A DNA stretch of 64,000 nt from Hathewaya histolytica (GTDB taxonomy: Bacteria; Bacillota; Clostridia; Clostridiales; Clostridiaceae). A model generated the notes under the pieces. That model was not told the origin of the DNA, made no database searches, and was given only the letters and a program-made list of their open reading frames with translations. The stretch is from positions 2,604,001 through 2,668,000 of the forward strand of contig NZ_LR590481.1 in the NCBI RefSeq assembly GCF_901482605.1. Direction: 5' to 3'. This document shows, piece by piece, positions 43,578-52,780 of this stretch (position 1 is its first letter; each line of letters opens with the position of its first letter). The position numbers and the translations under genes are program-made.

Positions 43578-44837
43578 ATGTTTAAGATTAAAAATAAACT
43601 CAGTAGTAATTTGAAAACTGCTTTAGAAAAAAATATATACAAAAATTATAGGGTTATAATAAGCTGCCGAAGCCTACTTGAGAAGATAGAAAAAAGAGTT
43701 TTGTCTTCCAAGGGTGAACTACTATACACATTGCCTAATTTAAATTGCATATGCGCTAATATAAGTAAAAGAACTATAGAAAGACTTTCAGAATATCCAG
43801 AAGTTAAATATATAGATTTTGATTCTTTAGTTTTTTCTATTCCATTTAATCACTCTCCCATAAGTAATATTGAAAAGACTAAAGTAAACAACCCATATAC
43901 CCAAATAGATGAGAATAAATATTCTCTAAATGGAAAGGATGTATGTATAGGTATAATAGGTACGGGTATCTACCCTCACAGTGATTTTACAAAACCTGAT
44001 AATAGAATAGTGAAATTCCTAGATCTTACAGAAAACTATACTTATACTTATGACAATTGTGGTCTTGGTACATTTATAGCTGGTATTATAGGTGGTAACG
44101 GATATTCTTCTAAAGGCTCCATAAAAGGTGTAGCACCTAGATGTAATTTTTACTCAATAAAAGTATTTGATAATACTGAAAGAGCATTTGCATCTACTAT
44201 ATTACATTCGATTTATACTTTAATTGAAGAATCTAGAGAATATAACATAAAATTAATATATCTACCCCTTGAAACTTTTGAATTTAATCCATTTATTCTA
44301 GAACTATTCGAAAAAACCTTTGATTATGTGGCTGAAATGGGACTGACAATTATAATTCCTACAGGAAGCAATTCCAATAAGGCAAGTACAATATGCGGGA
44401 TATCATCACTAAATAACTGTATTTGTATAGGTGGTCTCTCCTCGATAAATCCTCCTATTTTGTATAAATATTCTTCCTCAGGTCCTTACAAAAGAAAGCA
44501 TAAGCCCGATTTTCTGGCTCCATGTTACAAAAAATTTACCACTAACTTAAACATCGATTATATTCCAGAAAAAGATAACATTAAATTATACCCTCATGCC
44601 CTTCGTTATAATTATGCAGAGGTATCTTCAGTAGCCCTTTCAGCTGCTTATATCTGTGGAATATGTGCTATGTTATATGAACATAAGAGTGACTTAACCA
44701 TGAAGGATATATACTCTCTTTTAAAACTGAGTGCAACACCTCTGGAATTGCCTAAGGAATCTATGGGGAATGGTATAGTGCTTGAACAAAATTTAACTCT
44801 TACCAAAGATGACAAAAAGAAACATGGTATTATTTAA
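43578..44837 (+). CDS. Subtilase-fold (S8) protein lacking catalytic Asp and His: probable pseudoprotease
   Basis: A 419-residue protein with the subtilisin layout: N-terminal prodomain-like part (residues 1-100) and S8 core. Where active enzymes have V-x-D-T/S-G, this has CIGIIGTGIYPHSDF (Asp to Gly). Where they have GHGTHVAG, it has GLGTFIAG (His to Phe). Around the Ser, GTSMA is replaced by EVSSVALSAAYICG, so Ser may survive without partners. The fold is otherwise well kept (GVAPRCNFYSIKVFDN, KYSSSGPYKRKHKPDFLAPC). There is no signal peptide, so it is probably cytoplasmic or in the spore. Loss of two triad residues recalls clostridial Csp pseudoproteases in spore germination, but length and context differ. 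Confidence 0.78.
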   Translation: MFKIKNKLSSNLKTALEKNIYKNYRVIISCRSLLEKIEKRVLSSKGELLYTLPNLNCICANISKRTIERLSEYPEVKYIDFDSLVFSIPFNHSPISNIEKTKVNNPYTQIDENKYSLNGKDVCIGIIGTGIYPHSDFTKPDNRIVKFLDLTENYTYTYDNCGLGTFIAGIIGGNGYSSKGSIKGVAPRCNFYSIKVFDNTERAFASTILHSIYTLIEESREYNIKLIYLPLETFEFNPFILELFEKTFDYVAEMGLTIIIPTGSNSNKASTICGISSLNNCICIGGLSSINPPILYKYSSSGPYKRKHKPDFLAPCYKKFTTNLNIDYIPEKDNIKLYPHALRYNYAEVSSVALSAAYICGICAMLYEHKSDLTMKDIYSLLKLSATPLELPKESMGNGIVLEQNLTLTKDDKKKHGII

Positions 44838-44982
44838 CTTGTATATAACATTTATAATTTGTATAATATTTATAGTATAAGAAATTTTTATTAAAAATTA
44901 TTATTTATTGAGAATTATTGTTAATCAAAATATTAACACTTAAACTATTTTACACATACGTTTAATAAGGAGGAACCTCTAG

Positions 44983-45492
44983 ATGATAAGTGAAAAACTT
45001 TTTAGTGCTTTAAATGATCAAATCAATTTCGAATTTTACTCTTCTTATGTTTATTTAGCAATGGCTTCATACTGTGAAGATGAAGATTTAGCTGGTTTTG
45101 CAAACTTCTTTAGAGTGCAAGCTCAAGAAGAGCTTTTCCATGCTATGAAAATGTACGACTATGTAATAGAAATGGATGGAAAAGTTACATTAGAAGCTAT
45201 AGAAAAACCAGAAAATAATTATTCCTCAGTTATAGAAGCATTTAAAACTGCTTATAGCCATGAAAAAATTGTAACTGAAAGAATATACAAATTAACAGAT
45301 ATAGCTACTGAAGAAAGAGAACATGCTACTATAAGCTTCCTAAAGTGGTTTATAGATGAGCAAGTAGAAGAAGAAGCATCATTTAAAGGAATAATTAAGC
45401 AGTTAGAAAGATCCATAGAAAACCCTGCTGCTTTATATATGATAGACACAAATCTATCTCAAAGAACATTTACTCCACCTACAAATGCATAG
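44983..45492 (+). CDS. Ferritin
   Basis: A 169-residue non-haem ferritin (FtnA type) that oxidises and stores iron in a 24-mer shell. The ferroxidase ligands are visible: Glu in NDQINFEFYSSYVY, ExxH in QAQEELFHAMKMYDYV, and later Glu in TERIYKLTDIATEEREH and FIDEQVEEEASF. AAGGAGGA precedes the ATG. It is monocistronic. An A/T-rich imperfect dyad at about 44910-44928 might be a Fur-type site, but I would not insist. Confidence 0.95.
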   Translation: MISEKLFSALNDQINFEFYSSYVYLAMASYCEDEDLAGFANFFRVQAQEELFHAMKMYDYVIEMDGKVTLEAIEKPENNYSSVIEAFKTAYSHEKIVTERIYKLTDIATEEREHATISFLKWFIDEQVEEEASFKGIIKQLERSIENPAALYMIDTNLSQRTFTPPTNA

Positions 45493-45519
45493 AACTAGAC
45501 TGTAACAAAACATATAAAT

Positions 45520-45580
45520 AATTAACCCCTTATAGTAAATATAGATAGTTTTTCTATGACTCTATTTTAAGGGGTTAATT
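45520..45580. terminator. Bidirectional terminator between ferritin gene and cinA
   Basis: Perfect 13-bp arms AATTAACCCCTTA and TAAGGGGTTAATT with a 35-nt loop that includes an inner hairpin. Confidence 0.8.
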
Positions 45581-45615
45581 TTATTTTTAAAAAAATCCTA
45601 ATATGAAATTAATTT

Positions 45616-46848
45616 TTACTTTTGAAGTTCTCTTCTTAAGAAATCTAACAACGCCATGGACGCTCTATTCCTTATAACATTGCGATTTCCATTTAAGTTA
45701 AGTTCCTTACTTATACATTTACTTCTATAATAAATCGCAATATACACAAGACCTACTGGCTTTTCCTCACTTCCTCCACCTGGACCTGCAACTCCTGTAG
45801 TTGAAATTCCTATATCCGTACCTGAAGTCTTAGCTACACCCTCTGCCATTTCTTTCGCAACCTCTGCACTTACAACTCCATACTTATCTAAAGTTTCTCT
45901 TTTTACCCCCAATCTTTTCTCTTTAGCCTCTTCCGTATAAGTAACTAAGCCCTCCTTAAACACTTTCGATATGCCTGCACATTCTGCTATTTTAGATGCT
46001 ACCATTCCCCCTGTACATGATTCAGCTATAGCTAACGTTAACTGTCTATCTAAAAGAAGTTTTGAAACTACCTCTTCTATACTAGTCTCGCCCTCTCCAT
46101 ATATATTATCACCTAAAACATCTCTGACAGCCTTCTCCATAGGTACTATAAGTTCCCTTGCCTTTTCTTCATTAGTTGCTTTTGCTGTAATCCTAAATAT
46201 CATTTCCCCTTCTTTTGCATAAGGAGCTATAGTTGGATTGGTTTGATTTTCTATAATGTCCGATATCATATACTCTGCAGAGCTTTCCCCTACACCAAGA
46301 ACCCTTAAAACCTTTGAATATAAAACTTCCTTAGAAATACTCTGAAGATAAGGAACTACCCCCTCCTCAAACATTCCTTTCATCTCCCTAGGTGGTCCTG
46401 GCATTAATACTAATATTTTTTTACCATCTTCTATAATACATCCAGGAGCTGTTCCATTATTATTAGGTAAAACTATACTTCCCTCAGGCGTATATGCTTG
46501 CTTTTTATTATTTTCACTCATAACTCTTTTTGTCTTAGAAAAATGCTCTTCTAACTTTTTCATAGACTCTTCATGTAAAACTAACGCTTTATTAAAAAAT
46601 TTACTACCAATCTCCTTTGTAAGATCATCCTTTGTTGGCCCAAGCCCACCTGTACTAATAACAATATCAGCTCTATTAAAAGCTATTTTATAGGCTTCTT
46701 CTAACCTTTTAGGATTATCTCCTACTACAGTCTCATGATAAACATCTATACCAATTTCCGCTAATCTCTTAGACAAATATTGAGCATTGGTATTTAATAT
46801 ATCACCAAGTAAAATCTCTGTACCAACACATAAAATTTCAGCTTTCAT
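45616..46848 (-). CDS. cinA: CinA family nicotinamide-nucleotide amidohydrolase
   Basis: A 410-residue two-domain protein. Residues 1-170 are the MoaB-like (COG1058) domain (LCVGTEILLGDILNTNAQYL, VISTGGLGPTKDDLT, LMPGPPREM), here acting on ADP-ribose-type substrates. The C-terminal domain is the NMN amidase: LAIAESCTGGMVASKI with the catalytic Ser/Cys region, and TTGVAGPGGGSEEKPVGLV. It recycles NAD-related nicotinamide mononucleotide. Single gene, divergent from wecB. Confidence 0.94.
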   Translation of the reverse strand: MKAEILCVGTEILLGDILNTNAQYLSKRLAEIGIDVYHETVVGDNPKRLEEAYKIAFNRADIVISTGGLGPTKDDLTKEIGSKFFNKALVLHEESMKKLEEHFSKTKRVMSENNKKQAYTPEGSIVLPNNNGTAPGCIIEDGKKILVLMPGPPREMKGMFEEGVVPYLQSISKEVLYSKVLRVLGVGESSAEYMISDIIENQTNPTIAPYAKEGEMIFRITAKATNEEKARELIVPMEKAVRDVLGDNIYGEGETSIEEVVSKLLLDRQLTLAIAESCTGGMVASKIAECAGISKVFKEGLVTYTEEAKEKRLGVKRETLDKYGVVSAEVAKEMAEGVAKTSGTDIGISTTGVAGPGGGSEEKPVGLVYIAIYYRSKCISKELNLNGNRNVIRNRASMALLDFLRRELQK

Positions 46849-47069
46849 AGTTTGACCTTCCTTATATAGACTTTATTTAAATCTCTACTTTTATTTTATC
46901 ATATTTGTAAATAATTTTTGTTAATTTTATACAATATAATGGACTTGTTAATGCTATTTAATTCTTGATTAATATTTAAGGATAAGTTAACATTAACTAA
47001 AGGGACTATAATTTACAAAATAATAAATTAATTTTATAGTCTTTAATACGTTTCATGGGAGTGAATTTA

Positions 47070-48224
47070 ATGGATAAGATTAAAATAATGACTATTTTTG
47101 GAACTAGGCCGGAGGCTATAAAAATGTGTCCTCTAGTCAATGAGCTTAAAAATAGATCCGATATTGAATGTAAAGTATGCGTAACTGCACAACATAGAGA
47201 AATGCTAGACCAAGTTTTAGAAATCTTTAATTTAACTCCTGACTACGATTTAAATATAATGAAAAACAAACAAACCTTATGCACAATAACTACAAATGTT
47301 TTAAATGGGTTAAATGAGATTTTTATAAAAGAGAAACCTGACATGGTACTTGTACATGGTGATACTACAACTACATTTGCTGGAAGTCTTTCCGCCTTTT
47401 ATAACAAGATTAAAATTGGACATGTAGAGGCTGGTCTCAGAACCTATGATAAATATTCCCCATTTCCTGAGGAGACAAACAGAGTTTTAACAGGACACAT
47501 TGCAGATCTTCACTTTGCACCTACTAAAACATCTAAAAATAACCTTTTAAAAGAAAATATAAATGAAGACAATATATTTATTACAGGGAATACAGTAATT
47601 GATGCTATGGATAGCACTATACAAGAAAAGTATACTTTTAAGAATAATGAATTACATAATATAGATTTTAAAAATAAAAAAGTAATTATGGTAACAGCAC
47701 ATAGAAGAGAAAATTGGGGTGAACCTTTAGAAAATATATGTAATAGTTTAAAAATCCTAGCTGAAAAAATGAATGATATAGAAATAGTGTATCTTGTACA
47801 TCTAAACCCTATAGTACAAGAAACAGCAAATAAAATCCTTGGAAATACACCTAATGTACATTTATTACCACCCTTGGATTTAGAAGAAACTCATAACCTT
47901 ATGAATAAATGTCACTTAATAATGACAGACTCTGGTGGAATACAAGAGGAGGCTCCACATTTAGGTAAACCAGTACTTGTACTTAGAAATACTACTGAGA
48001 GACCTGAAGCTGTTAAAGCTGGAACTGTAAAAGTTGTTGGAACAGATACAGATACCATATTAAATTCAGTAGAGACTCTTCTTTTAAATAAGGAAGAATA
48101 TATCAAAATGTCTGATGCAGTAAATCCATATGGAGATGGTAAAGCCTCTAAAAGAATAGTAGATAGCATTCTTTTCTACTTTAATCACCTTAATGAGAAA
48201 CCAGAAGACTTTGATACAATCTAA
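47070..48224 (+). CDS. wecB: UDP-N-acetylglucosamine 2-epimerase (non-hydrolysing)
   Basis: A 384-residue GT-B fold epimerase converting UDP-GlcNAc to UDP-ManNAc, used for wall teichoic acid linkage units or capsule. Family blocks are FGTRPEAIKMCPLV, VHGDTTTTFAGSLSAF, GHVEAGLRTYDKYSPFPEETNR, TAHRRENWGEP, and MTDSGGIQEEAPHLGKPVL. The ORF opens at 47055; GGGAGTG marks the ATG at 47070. The leader has a loose GACTATAA/TTATAGTC dyad (about 47003-47041). It stands alone. Confidence 0.95.
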   Translation: MDKIKIMTIFGTRPEAIKMCPLVNELKNRSDIECKVCVTAQHREMLDQVLEIFNLTPDYDLNIMKNKQTLCTITTNVLNGLNEIFIKEKPDMVLVHGDTTTTFAGSLSAFYNKIKIGHVEAGLRTYDKYSPFPEETNRVLTGHIADLHFAPTKTSKNNLLKENINEDNIFITGNTVIDAMDSTIQEKYTFKNNELHNIDFKNKKVIMVTAHRRENWGEPLENICNSLKILAEKMNDIEIVYLVHLNPIVQETANKILGNTPNVHLLPPLDLEETHNLMNKCHLIMTDSGGIQEEAPHLGKPVLVLRNTTERPEAVKAGTVKVVGTDTDTILNSVETLLLNKEEYIKMSDAVNPYGDGKASKRIVDSILFYFNHLNEKPEDFDTI

Positions 48225-48233
48225 TAATATGTA

Positions 48234-48269
48234 AAAAGGAATCTATATTAATTGATATAGATTCCTTTT
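48234..48269. terminator. Bidirectional terminator after wecB
   Basis: 15-bp perfect arms AAAAGGAATCTATAT and ATATAGATTCCTTTT with a 6-nt loop. Confidence 0.9.
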
Positions 48270-48314
48270 AAAATTAAGTATTACTTATAATATTGTAACT
48301 TACAATTAAAACTT

Positions 48315-49286
48315 TTAAAGTTCTATATTTTGTCCTATACCTTTAGCCTTAGCTTTTTCATATATTAATCTAGACGCAGTAATATCAAATAAAGCCATAC
48401 CTACAGACTTATATAAGGTTGTTCCTTTTATAATTTCTTCTTTATTATTGCAATTTAATAAATAGTCACCAAAAGTCTTAATCTTACTTTCATCTAAAAT
48501 TCCACTTTCTGTGGGTATACATAAATCTCCTGATTCTTCTTTTGCAAACTCTGTATCTATAAATACATTATCTACGACTTTAGATATAGCATCTGGAAAT
48601 TCTCTCATAAATGGTTTATATGACCCTATTCCTATAAAATGCTTTCCTTTTAAAAGTTCAGGATCATCTGGTAAAACTGGTTTGTTAGATGTAGTGGCAG
48701 TTATTATTACTTCTGAATTTTTAACCATTTGCTCTACAGTATCTGCTACTATTATTTCTATATCTTTCAATTCCTTTTGAAGTCTTTTTTTAAAGTCTTC
48801 TGCTTTATCTTTAGATCTATCGGATATATAAATTTTCTTAAAATCCCTAGCCTCACATGCATATAAGATCTGATAGAACCCTTGAACACCAGTACCTATA
48901 AGTCCTAGAGTTTTAACACCTTTCGGAGTTGTATGTTTAACACCTACGCCTCCAACAGCTCCAGTTCTAACCATAGTTAAAGCCTTGCCATCCATAATGC
49001 ATAAAGGTTCACCTGTATCTATATCATTTAATAACATTAATCCATCCAATACTGGTTTCCCTACCTTAGGGTTTTCCGGGAAATAAGTTAATATTTTTGT
49101 TCCAAAAATATTTTCTGTAAAACAAGGCATAAATAAAAGCGTTTTTGTATCACCATGGTCTATATGGATTCTAGACGGTGCATCAAAGGCATTATTTTCA
49201 TATAACTTATATGCCTCCTCAATAGTTTCCATAACCTCTTTAAAAGTAATTGAACTTATAATATCCTTAGCATTTAAATATAACAT
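48315..49286 (-). CDS. Ornithine cyclodeaminase/mu-crystallin family protein
   Basis: A 323-residue NAD(P)-dependent enzyme of the OCD/mu-crystallin family, which includes ornithine cyclodeaminase (ornithine to proline plus ammonia), alanine dehydrogenases and imine reductases. The Rossmann site is LGLIGTGVQGFYQIL (about residue 130), with MVRTGAVGGVGVKHTTPKG before it and the KHFIGIGSYKPFMREFPD block after. In a Stickland organism a proline-forming role would feed proline reductase, but family members differ in substrate and the catalytic Asp is only tentatively placed (PDAI). Confidence 0.85.
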   Translation of the reverse strand: MLYLNAKDIISSITFKEVMETIEEAYKLYENNAFDAPSRIHIDHGDTKTLLFMPCFTENIFGTKILTYFPENPKVGKPVLDGLMLLNDIDTGEPLCIMDGKALTMVRTGAVGGVGVKHTTPKGVKTLGLIGTGVQGFYQILYACEARDFKKIYISDRSKDKAEDFKKRLQKELKDIEIIVADTVEQMVKNSEVIITATTSNKPVLPDDPELLKGKHFIGIGSYKPFMREFPDAISKVVDNVFIDTEFAKEESGDLCIPTESGILDESKIKTFGDYLLNCNNKEEIIKGTTLYKSVGMALFDITASRLIYEKAKAKGIGQNIEL

Positions 49287-49440
49287 ATATACTCTCCCCC
49301 TATTTATTTACATATATCTTATTACCTCTTAAACAAATTATACATGCTTAATAGAATCCGTTTATTAGGTACCAATGAATATCATATTCTATTTGGTTTC
49401 AAAATAATTTAATCTTACTTATAATGCTTATTAATAACAT

Positions 49441-49506
49441 TAACCTCAGACAGAAATAAATGTTCTATACTATGACTTTTCATAGTTTTTATTTTGTCTG
49501 AGGTTA
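49441..49506. terminator. Long stem-loop between the M16C and OCD-like genes
   Basis: TAACCTCAGACA and TGTCTGAGGTTA form a perfect 12-bp outer stem, with a nested ACTATG/CATAGT hairpin inside. It could be a terminator for OCD-side or M16-side transcripts. Confidence 0.6.
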
Positions 49507-49522
49507 GTTCTACAAGAGTATT

Positions 49523-52450
49523 CTATTCAAATAAGTTTATTAGTTCTCCAAATATGTCTTTTTCTGATTTTATCTTACTCTCATTTCCTATTACAGCATA
49601 AAAGTTTTGTTCCATAATATCATCAAATATTTTAGATAGAATTCTTATATCCTCGGAAGTTGTAGATAAAACCTCTTCCCTTTCTTTTTGGATATCTTCA
49701 TAGGTTACTCCTCTAAAATAGTTTGATATAGCCCTCTCACCCTTCATTGCTGGTGTTAATGGTGAATCAAGTTCACTTATAGTACCTATAATATATTTTG
49801 TCATTTCTCTTTCTGATGGAGAGAAATCCTTTAAATACTCATGAGTATTATCATATACACTTAAAGTATTACTTATATTAGGATCTCTATAAGATGAAAA
49901 TATAACATTTCCAGCTCTAGTTATAACGGCAAAGCATCCATAAGCTCCACCTTGAACTCTTACTTTGTTCCATAGGTAGTCTAAACTTGTAATAGTTTTT
50001 AATACTAGTAACTTACCTGTATATTCATGCCCTAATTTTCTTAGATTATAGCCTTTTGCAACATATTGAACATTAGCTGGTGTAAGTAATCCCTCATTTT
50101 TCTTTTCTTCTTTAAAATCGTATACTTCTTCTTTTAATACCTGTGAACTTAAGGATTCCATTAGAGGATCTAAATGCTTTTTAACCTCATTAAACTCTTT
50201 ATCCTCGCCAGTTATAGCTATTAAAAGATTGTTTTTATTGAATATAATAGCACTTACTTTTTCTAAATTTGTTTTTATTTCTTCCTTTTTGCTATCAAAG
50301 TTTTTTTCTAAATCTGCTATAAACTTATAGAATCCTATAGAACTTGTTTTATCTATATATTCACTACTAGCTGAAAAATAAGAAGCCACTCTACTTAAGG
50401 CTATCATATGTCCTCTTTGAAGAATTTTCATCTCAATTCTTGATTTAACTTCTGAGATAATTTCCTCTAATCTTGAAAACTCGTCAAATTTAGAAGAAGA
50501 TATAACTTCTGTCATTATATCAATTAAGTTCTTTGATTTATCTCTTAGTGCTTTTCCTTTTATAGTAAATTTTTTATGATAATTATCTATATTATTTATA
50601 TCTCCAAACACTTCACAGTTAAATTCTATCCCACCTGTATTAATATTAATTTCATTAGAAAGTTCTGAATAACTATGACTCTCTGTGCTGACCTTTCCTA
50701 AAATATAAGATAATAAACTTATATAAGGAACTAGGTCTTCCTCTACAGCAGATGTATCAAAAACTCCATTTATATAAGCTATTTTGTTGGTAAAAATATT
50801 TGTGTGGAATAGTTTCACACCTTTATCTTCTGTAATTACATATGGTATTTCTTCCGCTTCTTTCTTTATATCATCTATAGCTAGCATTGGTATACTCTCT
50901 AATACCTCTTCACTGTCAGGAGTATTTTGTCTTTTTATTAAATTCTTAGTATTAGCAATTAATTCATTTAGTTCCTCTTCATTTAAAGATTCCTTAAATT
51001 CCTTTAATTGTTGTTCTATCTCTTTTTCTTTTCTATCACTTAAACCCTTCTCTGGTTTTAACACTAAAAGAGAACTATGTGTATTTTTAAGAATATATTT
51101 GTCTATTAATCCTTCAAAGTAACCCTTATTCAGTTTCTTTCTAATTTCTTTAAATAGCTTATCATACTCTATATATAAGAATGGATCTCCACCATATAAC
51201 CAACTATCCATTATACTCATAGAATAAAGTAATCCTTTAGGATATCCTCCTAAATCTGCTTCTCTTAATCTAAATTCTGTTATATTTACACAAGCTTCTG
51301 CTAAATTCTTATCTATCCCATTTTTAACTAAGTTCTCAAGAGTATCAAAAGTTATCTTTTCAAATTCTTCTTTTTTATTTATATTAGAATTTTTAATAAT
51401 TACACTAAAAGTTGGTTGCAATACAGAGCCATCATAAGAACCAAAAACGTCCTTTCCTAGCTTTGCTGAAACCAAGGCATTCTTAAGTGGAGCTGCTGGA
51501 TTCTCTAGTAATAAATATTCTAATATCTCCATACCAATATGATCTACGCCATCTAAAGCAGTACCTGCTGCAAAGTTTAAGCTTAAGAAAGTCTTATCAT
51601 CTTCAGAATCTTCTTCAGATATAGAATATGGAAGTTCTAATTCAACCCTTTCCTTGTAAGGTTGTTGCATAGGAATTTCAGATTGAATAGTTTCCTTATC
51701 AAAATCCTTTAAATATTCTCCATCAATAAAACTTAATTGCTTATCTAAATCACAATCACCATATAAGATTATAAAACTATTTGATGGGTGATAGTATCTC
51801 TTATGAAACGCAACAAATGCATCTTGAGTTAATTTAGTTATAGCCTCTGGGTCTCCACCTGATTCATTTCTGTAAATTGTATCTTTAAATAGTGATTCTT
51901 GAACTTTTCTCATTAGAACTCCTTCTGGTGATGAAAAAGCTCCTTTCATTTCGTTATAAACAACACCTTTATATGTTAATGGTGCTTCCTTATTTTCTAT
52001 TTCATAATGCCATCCTTCTTGCATTAGTATTTCTGGTGTAGTATATAACTTTGGATAAAACACAGCGTCTAAGTATACATCCATAAGGTTCATAAAATCT
52101 TTTTCATTTCTGCTTCCTACTGGATACATAGTTTTATCTGAAAAAGTCATAGCATTTAGGAATGTGTTTAGTGATCCTTTAATTAATTCTACAAAAGGTT
52201 CTTTTGTAGGAAATTTTCTTGATCCACATAAAACAGAGTGTTCTAAAATATGTGGAAGACCTGTATCATCATGTGGTGGTGTCCTAAATGATACTGAAAA
52301 TATTTTATTATCATCGTCATTTAATAATGCAAATAACTTAGCACCGCTTTTTTCATGAATAAATACCATACCAACGCCATTTAATTCATCTATCTTTCTA
52401 TCTTCTAACAATTTAAATCCATGATATATATTATTAACTTTAAAAGCCAT
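49523..52450 (-). CDS. M16C zinc metallopeptidase (presequence protease/insulinase type)
   Basis: A 975-residue two-half peptidase of the PreP/M16C group, which degrades short peptides inside a closed chamber. The inverted zinc motif is HILEH (His67, Glu70, His71), followed by SVLCGSRKFPTKEPF; the third ligand is in the NEMKGAFSSPEGVL helix (about residue 144). The second, non-catalytic half includes the Arg/Tyr substrate region (VRVQGGAYGCFAVI, about residue 825). Length is normal. It is monocistronic and probably recycles peptides, fitting an amino-acid-fermenting life. Confidence 0.93.
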   Translation of the reverse strand: MAFKVNNIYHGFKLLEDRKIDELNGVGMVFIHEKSGAKLFALLNDDDNKIFSVSFRTPPHDDTGLPHILEHSVLCGSRKFPTKEPFVELIKGSLNTFLNAMTFSDKTMYPVGSRNEKDFMNLMDVYLDAVFYPKLYTTPEILMQEGWHYEIENKEAPLTYKGVVYNEMKGAFSSPEGVLMRKVQESLFKDTIYRNESGGDPEAITKLTQDAFVAFHKRYYHPSNSFIILYGDCDLDKQLSFIDGEYLKDFDKETIQSEIPMQQPYKERVELELPYSISEEDSEDDKTFLSLNFAAGTALDGVDHIGMEILEYLLLENPAAPLKNALVSAKLGKDVFGSYDGSVLQPTFSVIIKNSNINKKEEFEKITFDTLENLVKNGIDKNLAEACVNITEFRLREADLGGYPKGLLYSMSIMDSWLYGGDPFLYIEYDKLFKEIRKKLNKGYFEGLIDKYILKNTHSSLLVLKPEKGLSDRKEKEIEQQLKEFKESLNEEELNELIANTKNLIKRQNTPDSEEVLESIPMLAIDDIKKEAEEIPYVITEDKGVKLFHTNIFTNKIAYINGVFDTSAVEEDLVPYISLLSYILGKVSTESHSYSELSNEININTGGIEFNCEVFGDINNIDNYHKKFTIKGKALRDKSKNLIDIMTEVISSSKFDEFSRLEEIISEVKSRIEMKILQRGHMIALSRVASYFSASSEYIDKTSSIGFYKFIADLEKNFDSKKEEIKTNLEKVSAIIFNKNNLLIAITGEDKEFNEVKKHLDPLMESLSSQVLKEEVYDFKEEKKNEGLLTPANVQYVAKGYNLRKLGHEYTGKLLVLKTITSLDYLWNKVRVQGGAYGCFAVITRAGNVIFSSYRDPNISNTLSVYDNTHEYLKDFSPSEREMTKYIIGTISELDSPLTPAMKGERAISNYFRGVTYEDIQKEREEVLSTTSEDIRILSKIFDDIMEQNFYAVIGNESKIKSEKDIFGELINLFE

Positions 52451-52780
52451 TTTTCCTGTTCCTCCTATATTAAAGCTTTGCTTTTATTACCAATATATTT
52501 TACATTTATTTTATTGTATACTACATAATGCTTTTATAAAAGAACAATTTGTAAAATTTATCTAACATTTATATAATACTTATTTACTATTTTTATTATT
52601 CACATATAATGATTATTTTACACCAAAAATAAGTTTATATTTAAAATTTCTTCATTATACCTATGACTTTATAGTATAATATATTTAACTATATATTTTT
52701 ATGGTATTTTAGCATTATAGAAATCGATACCATGTTAGATTATTCAATACTTACAAGGAAACCATAAGGGGGGATTTCTA
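52451..52780. promoter_or_regulatory. Divergent promoter region of the M16C and GH65 genes
   Basis: No gene. A TATAAT at about 52675 can drive the GH65 operon. A short inverted repeat (ATGGTAT 52701-52707, ATACCAT 52727-52733) between it and the GGGGGG ribosome binding site could be an operator for a sugar-responsive regulator or a leader hairpin. Confidence 0.45.

Noticed and set aside
44905-44930. Fur box upstream of the ferritin gene
   Set aside because: Only a loose A/T-rich dyad; too weak against the background composition to call.
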